Below, piece by piece: positions 26,501-33,812 of a stretch of 64,000 nucleotides of DNA. The notes beneath the pieces were generated by a model that was not told the DNA's origin, made no database searches, and was given only the letters and a program-made list of their open reading frames with translations. The translations under genes were made by a program, and so were the position numbers. Numbering within the stretch: the stretch's first letter is position 1; each line of letters opens with the position of its first letter. The stretch is from Pustulibacterium marinum. Lineage in GTDB: Bacteria; Bacteroidota; Bacteroidia; Flavobacteriales; Flavobacteriaceae. Location of the stretch: NCBI RefSeq assembly GCF_900116665.1, contig NZ_FPBK01000018.1, forward strand, positions 1-64,000, written 5' to 3'.

Positions 26501-28358
26501 AATCGATTCCAAAGTTCTCTACAGATGATCCGTTGATGGTTGTAAAGCTATTATAAACTCTTATTCTAATGGTATAATTTCCAGGTGCAATGTTTTCTGG
26601 TATTACAAAGCCAAAGGTAATTCCTAAACCAGCATATGGCCCAGGGTCGTATACAGTTTCATCAGTGTCATCAAAGTCTCCATCTTTGTTCCAATCTACC
26701 CAAGCTTTCCATCTACCACGAGAATTTGCTTCTGTGTATAAATTGATTCCTTCACCTTGAGCCTGAATACTTTTATTAGTTAAACTTTGATAATCTTCCA
26801 ATCCATTTGTAAATGTAGATGAGTTTGAAACATCATTAAGTGTTCCAATAAAATCAACCTGATGAATGTAACGAGTACTTGGATCACTTGTAGTCAAGGC
26901 ATCGCAATAGGTAATTGGAATTTCGTAAGATGCATATTCATATGTTTCTGTAAAATATAAAGGACCCCCTGAACAATAACTATTGTTTGCGTAAACAAAG
27001 AAGTGGTATTGGGTACCTACAGCAATATCATTTAAAGTGAACGAAGTACTGCTGCTGTTTGAAGCTACAATATAATCTCCATAAGTAGAACCAACCGTAT
27101 AGGTAGCTCCGTTACTTGGCTCTGGAGGTGTGCTAGAGGTGCTATAAAATACTAAGTAATTGTCTGCCGAAGGATTGGCGGGAGAAAAGTTTCCTTCAAT
27201 AGTAGTATCATTATTAGTTAACACCAAATTGCTAGGTGCTGCCGTGGGCGTAGTACAAGGGCCGGAACTTACCGAAATTATGTAATCTTCTGCTTGGCCA
27301 TAATTTACGCTACACGGTGTAGAAGTGTAACCATTGAAAGCAGAAATAATACGCATTTTTGAAGTTCCAACAGGTATGTTTTCTGGGATTGTTATAGAAC
27401 TAGTAGCGTTAATACCATCATTACCATTAGAGTTATAGATGGTTCCAATTGTATATATTTCGTTACTATTATTTCCAAAAACACCATTTTGATCCCAATC
27501 AAAATATGCAGATATATAAAAGGTATAAGCACCTGCTGTTTGAGCCTGAACGGTAAGAGAATAGGAATTTCCTGTTTGAACATTTGCTGTTTGACAAAAG
27601 GATTCTTGTTCTGATGTGCCTACAACATTGTTTGATATATTTTGAAAATTTACAGAAGTTATGGGTACCACATAATCAGTGGTAACATCTGTTTGGCAAT
27701 AGCCATAAGTTATTTCTATACGTCCATTTCCTCCGTTTCCTCCCGCAGCATCTGTAGTATTCCAGGATTCACCACCACCGCCGCCGCCACCTGGTGCAGC
27801 GCCATTTGCTCCATTTCCATTACTAACTCCGTTACCGCCAAAACCACCATTTGGTGCACTAGCTCCACTACCTCCAGCGCTAGAACCACCAACATTTCCT
27901 TGGTTACCATTAGTATTTGTATCACCACCGCTAGCTGTACCACCAATTCCGGCAGCTCCAGATTGACGAACGCCACCACCACCACCACCTGCGGTAATGG
28001 TAGTACTTTGAAAAGTTAATGTACTACTTTGTCCACTATTTCCGTTGTTTCCTAGGACTGCAGTGCCACCAGAACCCACAGTATAGTAAATAATTTCTCC
28101 ACCGGAAAGACCACTAAAAGTTTTAGAAGCATACGCTCCAGAACCGCCTCCAGAACCACCTCCATTACCATTGTTCAAACATCCTCCTCCAGCACCACCG
28201 GCACCCCATAATTCTACGGTTATAGTAGTGGTACCACATGGGATGGTAAAAGAACCAGATCCGGTTTGGGTAATTTGTTCTGTAATTTGGCAGTGAGCGT
28301 TTACGCTCATCAAAACAAGGAATAAGGTAATTAAAAGATTTTGGGTAATTTTTATCAT
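23511..28358 (-). CDS. Giant secreted GEVED-domain protein with a T9SS type C-like sorting domain
   Basis: This 1615-residue protein has a signal peptide (1-23), an extremely Gly-rich segment (about 45-218), a GEVED domain (about 220-363, ending 'YGQAEDYIISV'), a fibronectin-III-like domain (about 368-485), a second GEVED domain (about 490-660, ending 'YGEAEDYQFTV'), an Ig-like domain ('SYLWYDAQTGGNLLATT'), a jelly-roll/MAM-like segment ('VAVDDIKLYG'), and a C-terminal part with 'TIKIYDILGKKIL' and 'VLLIEISGENGEKVVKKLI'. That ending is the pattern of the T9SS sorting signal of type C, so the protein should cross the outer membrane by the gliding-associated type IX system and be released or attached outside. 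Likely an adhesin or matrix protein. It is monocistronic. Confidence 0.85.
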   Translation of the reverse strand: MIKITQNLLITLFLVLMSVNAHCQITEQITQTGSGSFTIPCGTTTITVELWGAGGAGGGCLNNGNGGGSGGGSGAYASKTFSGLSGGEIIYYTVGSGGTAVLGNNGNSGQSSTLTFQSTTITAGGGGGGVRQSGAAGIGGTASGGDTNTNGNQGNVGGSSAGGSGASAPNGGFGGNGVSNGNGANGAAPGGGGGGGESWNTTDAAGGNGGNGRIEITYGYCQTDVTTDYVVPITSVNFQNISNNVVGTSEQESFCQTANVQTGNSYSLTVQAQTAGAYTFYISAYFDWDQNGVFGNNSNEIYTIGTIYNSNGNDGINATSSITIPENIPVGTSKMRIISAFNGYTSTPCSVNYGQAEDYIISVSSGPCTTPTAAPSNLVLTNNDTTIEGNFSPANPSADNYLVFYSTSSTPPEPSNGATYTVGSTYGDYIVASNSSSTSFTLNDIAVGTQYHFFVYANNSYCSGGPLYFTETYEYASYEIPITYCDALTTSDPSTRYIHQVDFIGTLNDVSNSSTFTNGLEDYQSLTNKSIQAQGEGINLYTEANSRGRWKAWVDWNKDGDFDDTDETVYDPGPYAGLGITFGFVIPENIAPGNYTIRIRVYNSFTTINGSSVENFGIDFNYCETFDSYQMYDQGANRTYIEYGEAEDYQFTVIPSCSANITATTSGETCGSGTVDLQVTGSEGVTSYLWYDAQTGGNLLATTTDGLWTTPSLSSTTSYYVTASNGSCESYERTRIVAYVRPIPTLNFTPENPVVCGEEAVVSLAAGGDTEQVYLINETFETGDLGVFSSINNDANDSSYDVNTQWMNYTSTIVPDGLVWFPAVSSGFGHDKFVMATSDISNSPAPNNINTMLTLTNPVNTTDFLNLTLELELYYSRYLPNDAIYPDYPENISIETSTDNGASWTPLTTYTADVGIGTRFTDVSIDLSAFVNYSSFQIRFNHYSYSGEGWLPDGVAVDDIKLYGDKPLTTAFEWDSDSPVNAFEDEACTIPYVEGSEIATVYVKPTLTQLETGSYTFTASAVLSNGCYASTDVTVTNTSKVWQGISDDWTDPNNWLPVGVPTDENCVIVKDIFNAYLPENVDGDAKTFRVKDGGEFTIKKNASLTVQEWVEIEDGGYFHIEDDGSLVQIEDIANIGSLSAARETQISLYDYVYWSSPVSNFSLPQVSPSSPSWAFYEWLPTVNNQFGNWSFTNENMQAGKGYIVRAPESYPLSTDQIYTAQFEGTPNNGTITRTVERGNYTGENYTNSNGITVTNLDDNYNLLGNPYPSALDAVAFLEANTNLEGNVHIWTHGNDPNPVTSDPFYDNFTYNYTPGDYIIYNATGASTGAGSFDGYIGSGQGFFVAMTDGAATTENVTFTNTMRSKDFNNGQFYRVAQTDDNNDFPVNEEGRLWLDLIDPQNQTSRMLLGYLNGATNGEDRLYDARVRANSNQKIYSILNENQMLIQGRSLPFSMEDTVPLGIKVATPGIYTIAIAQHTGFFQNNESLTVFLKDYDMNTIHDLNSNPYVFTTSVSGLLENRFEIVYQNDNSLDNPSHEKHAFDVQITSRDDHHIFVKSNYKNISTIKIYDILGKKILETTAIHKDQFLINMKKKNSVLLIEISGENGEKVVKKLIH

Positions 28359-28363
28359 AGCTA

Positions 28364-28393
28364 AAACTGTTTTAAAAATGAAACTGTTTTAAA
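28364..28393. repeat. 13-bp direct repeat just upstream of the giant secreted protein
   Basis: AAACTGTTTTAAA occurs at 28364-28376 and again at 28381-28393, 17 bases apart, directly before the start codon at 28358 (minus strand). It lies where the 5' untranslated region of that gene should be. It may be a regulator site or an RNA element, or a simple local duplication. Confidence 0.6.
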
Positions 28394-28799
28394 CAATGAT
28401 ATAGCGATATCTAAATATGATTCATTAAAATCTATTTAGATAGAAATCTAATTAATAAACTAGGGAGAGGGAATGATTTTGTTATTGTATTCTAAAAGTA
28501 ATGATTTTATATTAGAAATGATAGAGTTTTGAAATAATTCATGTATTAAATTTTTAACTAGATCTATTGGTGTAGTTTGTTATTGAACGATATTTAAATG
28601 TATTTAATCGATAGTTTTAGGTATTTGGAAGACTTAGTGGCGTAATATTCTCTCAAAAAAGATTTATTTTGCCTGTATGAAGCAATGCTAAACAAAGTTA
28701 CTCGAAGGAATTTCTTAGGTATTAAATACACTCTATAAGAGTAATTTTGTAGATGAAGATTATGGATATTTTTTAAGATAAACAACAATTTTTATTATT
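28394..28799. other. AT-rich gene-free spacer with a probable receiver-gene promoter
   Basis: This roughly 400-base spacer separates two divergent genes and has no convincing gene; a 64-codon minus-strand frame at 28594-28788 lacks any coding signature. It contains short inverted repeats (ATCTAAAT near 28409 with ATTTAGAT near 28434, and GATAT/ATATC at 28398-28411). On the plus strand TAATTTTG (28742-28749) is a likely -7 box for the receiver gene at 28800. On the minus strand TAACTTTG (complement of 28695-28702) could serve the giant gene, with a leader above 300 bases. Confidence 0.45.
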
Positions 28800-29207
28800 A
28801 TGATAAAACCTATAGATTTAGCCTGTATAATTGATGATGATCCAATTTTTGTGTACGGGACTAAGACACTTATGGAACTGGCCAATTTTTGTAAAAACTT
28901 TTTAGTGTATCAAAATGGAGAAGAGGCTTTGAAAGCGTTGGTGAATCTTATAGAATCTAAATCTGTTATGCCAGATGTAATTTTACTGGATATAAATATG
29001 CCAATTATGGATGGTTGGGAATTTTTAGATCATATAATTAAAGTACCAACAGAAAAGAGCCTTACTATTTACGTAATAAGTTCATCTATAAACCCTGTGG
29101 ATATTCAAAGAGCTAAGTCTTATAGTCAGGTTTCAAATTATCTCATCAAACCGATGACTATAGCCACTTTACAGCAGATGATGTCTGAACTTGCACCCAA
29201 TATGTGA
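28800..29207 (+). CDS. Single-domain response regulator (receiver 1)
   Basis: The 135-residue protein is only a receiver domain: acidic cluster 'IIDDDPIF' (D12-D14), phosphoacceptor D64 in 'VILLDINMP', the 'PIMDGWEFL' loop, and K117 in 'YLIKPMT'. There is no output domain. Such proteins pass phosphate between kinases or bind partner proteins, as CheY and Spo0F do. It begins a cluster with two PAS kinases and two more receivers. The next gene is 115 bases away, with no clear terminator between. Confidence 0.92.
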   Translation: MIKPIDLACIIDDDPIFVYGTKTLMELANFCKNFLVYQNGEEALKALVNLIESKSVMPDVILLDINMPIMDGWEFLDHIIKVPTEKSLTIYVISSSINPVDIQRAKSYSQVSNYLIKPMTIATLQQMMSELAPNM

Positions 29208-29322
29208 GAATACCATTGGTCGATATTTTTTTGCGAATTAACTATTGAAAATAAACTTTTATAGAGTTTTTATCATTTCAGGGTTCTGTTAAATGTAAAT
29301 TGGGTAAAAAATCAGGCCAATT

Positions 29323-30873
29323 ATGCAAACTAGTAGAGTGGAGGATACTTTTCGTACGAAAGATTTAGAAGCGTCAAAAAAAGAGTTAGATGTTATTGGA
29401 TTAGAAACTTTGAAACACGCAGGCGTAGGCCGAGGATACTACGACTATGCTACAAATTTTTTTCATTTAGATACAGTTGCATGTAAGTTACATGACCTTA
29501 CGAATGCAGATGCAGCGTTCACTTTTATGAAGTTACGCAAGTTGTATTTACACCAGAAATCACGACAAGCAATACGAATTGCCCTTGATTCTTTGAAAAA
29601 AGGGGAGCAGAAATTTGATATTACTTTACTGCTTGTAACTTTTCGGGGAGAACAAAAATGGTTGAGGGTTATTGGGACTCTTACCCATAGTTTAGAGGCC
29701 AAAGAAACAGTTGGTTTATTGTTTATGGATGTAGGATCTTCTACAGGTGTTTCAAGAGATATTGGATCTAAAGAAGTGCTTATAGATAGTTTTGAACATG
29801 CTATTTCGGGCATAGGAATGGTAAATTTAAATGGTAGGTTTATAGAGGCCAATCCGTATTTATGTAAAATGTTGGGGTATGAAAAAGAAGAGTTGCTTGA
29901 AAAATCCTTGATAGATTTTGTTCCTCCCGAAGATTTTGAGGAAATGGAGCATATTTTGGTGAAATTTTTAACGGGGAAAATCCATAAGTATTCTGGAGAG
30001 AAAATGTATGTAAATAGGAAAGGTCACAGAATACCTATCTTTTTGATGATTAGTATTACAAAAAATACCTCAGGATCTCCGTTACATTTTGTAATTCAAG
30101 CAAGTAATTTATTTCAATTATATCAATCAAAAGGGAAATTGGCTTCTCTTTTAGAAATAGTGACCAATCAGAACAAACGATTTATGGAGTTTACCTATAT
30201 AGTATCTCATAATATACGTTCTCATACATCAAATTTGGCAATGTTAACACAGCTCTTAAAAATGAAGAACCAGGAGTTGACAGAAGAATATTTAAACTAT
30301 TTAGATAACTCTGTAGAAGGTTTGCAACAAACTATATCTGATTTGAATGAAATTATTACGTTGCACACAAATCAATCATATGATTTATCAAAATTGATGA
30401 TTTATAATACCATAGAAGCTTCTTTACAGAAACATATTTTTAAAAGTTCAATAGCATCAAAAGTGATTATTCAAAATTCAATACCCCAAACATTAGGTAT
30501 AGTGCATTCACCAAAGCTGTTGTACTGTATTCTTAACCAAATTATAGAGAATTCAGTAAAATTCAAGAAAAAAGATGTTGATTTAATATTAGATTTTAAA
30601 CACGAATCCAATGAGCAATATGATATTATAAAAATTTCAGATAACGGTATTGGTATTGATTTGGATAGATACCATGATCAAATTTTTGGTTTGTATAAAA
30701 CCTTTGCGGTAGGCAATTCTAATCGTGGAGTAGGGTTGTTTTTAGTAAAGCATCAAATGGAAGCTTTACAGGGAAAAGTACAATTATCTAGTACACTTGG
30801 AAAGGGAACCACTGTCCAATTATATTTTAAAAAGATGATGACATATGGAGAAATTAATTTGGCTGGTAGATGA
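29323..30873 (+). CDS. PAS-domain sensor histidine kinase (kinase A)
   Basis: The 516-residue soluble protein has an N-terminal PAS-like region (about 30-140, 'LLLVTFRGEQKWLRVIGT'), a clear PAS domain (about 152-265, 'AISGIGMVNLNGRFIEANPYLCKMLGYEKEELL'-type pattern, read in two parts), a dimerisation helix with H296 in 'IVSHNIRSHTSN', and a HATPase domain ('LNQIIENSVKFK', 'SDNGIGIDLDRYH', 'RGVGLFLVKHQME'). The SHN(I/L)RSH phosphoacceptor motif is typical of a Bacteroidota PAS-kinase family without membrane anchor. It overlaps the next receiver gene by 29 bases, so the two are coupled. The signal, perhaps light, redox or a small molecule, is unknown. Confidence 0.92.
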   Translation: MQTSRVEDTFRTKDLEASKKELDVIGLETLKHAGVGRGYYDYATNFFHLDTVACKLHDLTNADAAFTFMKLRKLYLHQKSRQAIRIALDSLKKGEQKFDITLLLVTFRGEQKWLRVIGTLTHSLEAKETVGLLFMDVGSSTGVSRDIGSKEVLIDSFEHAISGIGMVNLNGRFIEANPYLCKMLGYEKEELLEKSLIDFVPPEDFEEMEHILVKFLTGKIHKYSGEKMYVNRKGHRIPIFLMISITKNTSGSPLHFVIQASNLFQLYQSKGKLASLLEIVTNQNKRFMEFTYIVSHNIRSHTSNLAMLTQLLKMKNQELTEEYLNYLDNSVEGLQQTISDLNEIITLHTNQSYDLSKLMIYNTIEASLQKHIFKSSIASKVIIQNSIPQTLGIVHSPKLLYCILNQIIENSVKFKKKDVDLILDFKHESNEQYDIIKISDNGIGIDLDRYHDQIFGLYKTFAVGNSNRGVGLFLVKHQMEALQGKVQLSSTLGKGTTVQLYFKKMMTYGEINLAGR

Positions 30874-31216
30874 TTCAGAGCTATTTGGATTTGTAGTAGG
30901 AAAATATGCAGAGCAGTTTCCACAAGTTTGTTTTAAGCATTTTAAAAGTGTACCAGAGGCTTTAGGAGCATTGGAATTATGTAATAAAACAGAATATAAA
31001 CTTCCAAATATGATTTTTTTAGATCTACATCTTCCTATTTATGATGGTTGGAGTTTTTTAGAAGCTACGCGCACCAACTCTTGTTGGGAAACATCGTCAC
31101 TTTATGTTTTAACAAATTCTGCAAGTCCAGAGGACATTAGAAGGGCAAAATCGTATCCACAAGTAACAGCAACACAATTCAAAGATTCAGTAAAAAGTTT
31201 TTTTAAAGACCTTTAA
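30845..31216 (+). CDS. Single-domain response regulator (receiver 2)
   Basis: The 123-residue receiver starts inside the end of kinase A (29-base overlap), which points to translational coupling. It has the acidic pair D9/D10 ('WLVDDSEL'), phosphoacceptor D60 ('MIFLDLHLP') and 'YDGWSFL'. The usual Lys-Pro pair after the last strand is replaced by 'TQFKDSV', so the Lys is present without the Pro. There is no DNA-binding or enzyme domain. It is the most likely direct partner of kinase A. Confidence 0.9.
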   Translation: MEKLIWLVDDSELFGFVVGKYAEQFPQVCFKHFKSVPEALGALELCNKTEYKLPNMIFLDLHLPIYDGWSFLEATRTNSCWETSSLYVLTNSASPEDIRRAKSYPQVTATQFKDSVKSFFKDL

Positions 31217-31227
31217 AGTATTTAAAA

Positions 31228-31650
31228 ATGAAATTAACAACCTTAACAACTTTCTTTATCATAGATGATGATGCTCCATTTCTTTTCAGTTTGAAGACAT
31301 TATTGAAAGAGGCTGGTATTGTAGACCAATGTTTTACGTTTTCAAATGGAAAAGAAGCTATGCACCTTATGAATCACCTTCAATTGACATCTCCTTCTTT
31401 ATCTCCTACACTAATCTTGGTAGACGTAAATATGCCTATAATGGATGGATGGGAGTTTGTAGATAATGTAAAAGACTATTTTGAGAACAAACCCATGCCT
31501 ATATTGATGATGACAGGTAAAAAATATGTGCGTAAGCAGGAAACAAATGATTTATGCTTATTAGAGAAACCAATTTCGTTTCATGAAGGAAAAAAGCAGT
31601 TTATAAGTTCTATAACAGGCTACTTACAAAAGTTTAATAGTATAGAATAG
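31228..31650 (+). CDS. Single-domain response regulator (receiver 3)
   Basis: The 140-residue protein is again only a receiver: 'FIIDDDAPF' (D13-D15), phosphoacceptor D66 ('LILVDVNMP'), 'IMDGWEFVD' and K114 in 'LLEKPIS'. It follows receiver 2 by 11 bases. It is most like receiver 1 around the phosphorylation loop. It is convergent with an uncharacterised gene starting 6 bases further on the other strand, so no terminator separates them. Confidence 0.92.
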   Translation: MKLTTLTTFFIIDDDAPFLFSLKTLLKEAGIVDQCFTFSNGKEAMHLMNHLQLTSPSLSPTLILVDVNMPIMDGWEFVDNVKDYFENKPMPILMMTGKKYVRKQETNDLCLLEKPISFHEGKKQFISSITGYLQKFNSIE

Positions 31651-31656
31651 AATCCT

Positions 31657-32097
31657 TTAAATAGATAGGGCTATTTCCAAAGCTATTATATTTGGTATAT
31701 TGCTTTTAAAAGTTTTCAGAATAATAGCTTTTTCAATAGAGACAGTAGTTTTAGAAATATCTGCCTTGCCACATTGTATAGAATTGAATTTTCCTGAAAT
31801 AGATACAGATTGTTCAGGAAAATGAATGTTTATGTTTGAATCACCCATAAAGCATTGGTTTCCTTCATACATGATAGGCTTATAGGGAGTAATGTACTTT
31901 TTAAACATTTGGTAATCATCAATAGAAATCTCAACTGTAACTTGATACGAATAATTCTGTTTAAAAATGGTATAATACGTTTTATCGGCTTCTAATGAGG
32001 CTAATTTAGTGAGTCTTCTTTTATTGAATCCATAAGGTAGCACATAGGTACATACTGCAAGGAGAAAAAATAGAGTTATGTAAAAAGAGCTTTCCAT
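31657..32097 (-). CDS. Uncharacterised membrane-anchored protein
   Basis: I do not recognise this 146-residue protein. Residues about 5-22 form one hydrophobic helix that would anchor it, with a basic 'NKRRLTKLA' after it. The rest is beta-rich ('YYTIFKQNYSYQVTVEISIDDYQMF' pattern, 'DSNINIHFPEQSVSISGKF', 'ISKTTVSIEKAIIL') and would face one side of the membrane. It follows kinase B by 67 bases on the same strand, so it may be co-transcribed with it. Coding quality looks normal: the frame is clean and the start ATG is followed by a conventional leader-like helix. Confidence 0.7.
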   Translation of the reverse strand: MESSFYITLFFLLAVCTYVLPYGFNKRRLTKLASLEADKTYYTIFKQNYSYQVTVEISIDDYQMFKKYITPYKPIMYEGNQCFMGDSNINIHFPEQSVSISGKFNSIQCGKADISKTTVSIEKAIILKTFKSNIPNIIALEIALSI

Positions 32098-32164
32098 TCA
32101 CACGTATAAACAACTAAATTAAAGCATTTATGCCAAATGAATGTTAAAGTACTCTAAATGTTTA

Positions 32165-33631
32165 CTAACTACTCTTTTTGAAACTCAGTGTAAAAGTACT
32201 TCCTTTATCTACAATACTAGCTACTTCAATTTTTCCTTGAAGAGATTCCATTTGATTTTTAGTAATGAACAATCCTATACCACGAGCTTCTTTATGTTCA
32301 TGAAAGGTTTTGTACATGCCAAATAATTTTTGCCCATATCTATTTAAATCAATACCGCGACCATTATCTGCTATGGCAATAGAAATATACTCTTGCGTAT
32401 CACTAGTAGTTATATGAATTTCCGGTATTCTATTGGGAGCTTTGTACTTAATTGCATTACTCAGAATATTTAGCAAAATACTTTCCAGATAAGCCGGAAC
32501 AAAGTTGATAAATATATTTTCATCAACATTATTGAAAATAACACACTTACTATCTATAATTTCACCGGCCAAAACTTTTAGAGTATTTCCTACGTAATTT
32601 ACTAAATTTAATCTCTTAAGATTGTGTGATTGTGCCTGTACAGCTACAACTTCGTTTAGGTGATGAATAGTTTCGGTAAGGTTTTCTGCTGCAGTTACTA
32701 GATGTTTACCTGCTTCATTGGTAGCAAAATCAGGAATACTATTATAAACGATGTCTAAAAGCATGTTTATATTACCAGAATGGGATCTTAAATTATGGGA
32801 AACTATGTGGGCAAAATTCAATAATCGTTTATTTTGTTCTTCTGTAACGCTTTGTAATTCCTTAGATTTTATTTCAGCTTTTTTACGTTGGTCTATATTA
32901 ATTACTTGGGCTATATAATGTAAAGTATTTCCTTTTTCATCTTTTACCGGAGAAACAAATATTTGTGCCCAAATAGTAGCATTATTTCTGGTAACATATC
33001 TTTTTTCAGTTGAAATATGGTCTGCGCCTTCTTTTAGTTCTTTAAAATGAAGTAATGCCTGTGGTTGATCTTCGGGGTGCGTAATATCCTTAAAACTTCG
33101 TTGGAGAAATTCAGGTTTAGAATATCCTAACATTTGACAAAAATTGTCGTTCACTTCGGTAAACTCTCCTTTTATATTTACCAATGCCAATCCAACAAAA
33201 CTGTTTTTGAAAATTTCCTGAAATTTTGAAAGTTCCTCAACATATTTCTGATGTTCTCTGGTTTCTAAATCAATGTCTTGAAAAAGTCCGTAAACGCGTA
33301 TACATATCCCATTTTCTACAACTGGAATTCCTATAGCTCTAACCCATTTTTCTTGGCCTTGTAAAGTAGTTATCAATACTTTTACGTCATATTCTTTATG
33401 CTTTTCTACGGCGTTCTGAAATGCAGTTGTAATAGTATTATAGGAATCAGCATCTTTATAAAATCCAATAGCCTGTTCAAAATCGCATTCGAACTCTAGA
33501 GGAACCCCATGGATCATTTTTGTTATTTCACTCCAGTAAATAGTTTCTTCTTGCAAATCCACTTCCCAACTCCCCATTTTGGCAACTTCAGAGGTACGTG
33601 CCAAGATATCTGCATAATAGTGTTTGGTCAT
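32165..33631 (-). CDS. PAS-domain sensor histidine kinase (kinase B)
   Basis: The 488-residue soluble protein has two PAS domains (about 14-122, with 'MGSWEVDLQEETIYWSEI', and about 135-248, with 'VGLALVNIKGEFTEVNDNF'), H279 in 'HIVSHNLRSHSGN', and a HATPase domain ('LESILLNILSNAIKYK', 'IADNGRGIDLNRYG', 'ARGIGLFITKNQME'). It shares domain order and motifs with kinase A, so the two are paralogues on opposite strands with the receivers between. No response regulator follows it on its own strand; the three receivers across the convergent gap are the obvious partners. Confidence 0.92.
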   Translation of the reverse strand: MTKHYYADILARTSEVAKMGSWEVDLQEETIYWSEITKMIHGVPLEFECDFEQAIGFYKDADSYNTITTAFQNAVEKHKEYDVKVLITTLQGQEKWVRAIGIPVVENGICIRVYGLFQDIDLETREHQKYVEELSKFQEIFKNSFVGLALVNIKGEFTEVNDNFCQMLGYSKPEFLQRSFKDITHPEDQPQALLHFKELKEGADHISTEKRYVTRNNATIWAQIFVSPVKDEKGNTLHYIAQVINIDQRKKAEIKSKELQSVTEEQNKRLLNFAHIVSHNLRSHSGNINMLLDIVYNSIPDFATNEAGKHLVTAAENLTETIHHLNEVVAVQAQSHNLKRLNLVNYVGNTLKVLAGEIIDSKCVIFNNVDENIFINFVPAYLESILLNILSNAIKYKAPNRIPEIHITTSDTQEYISIAIADNGRGIDLNRYGQKLFGMYKTFHEHKEARGIGLFITKNQMESLQGKIEVASIVDKGSTFTLSFKKSS

Positions 33632-33812
33632 AGGGAATATAATTTTTTATGGAAGATAACCATAACTATAGGTAAATGCAAAATTTAAATGTTTTTAAGT
33701 ACTAGCCTTAGAAAATTTAAATCAAAAAATCCTCAAAAAGGAAGTTTGATGCGAATTTAGGCACAGGTGAAGTTTTAGTATTTGTCGCTACTATAAAAGG
33801 ACGCTTGAAAAA

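Noticed and set aside
27642-28019. Plus-strand frame of 125 codons rich in Ser/Thr/Ile opposite the giant secreted gene
   Set aside because: It is the antisense of the Gly-rich tract, whose GGN codons give NCC-type codons on the other strand; there is no ribosome site and no family signal.
28594-28788. 64-codon minus-strand frame in the spacer before receiver 1
   Set aside because: Very AT-rich, basic and aromatic composition with no leader, family or ribosome site; it looks like random AT-rich frame.
29216-29230. 15-base match TTGGTCGATATTTTT shared with 57599-57613
   Set aside because: One match of this length is expected by chance in 64 kb of AT-rich DNA, and there is no common context beyond lying after a stop codon.
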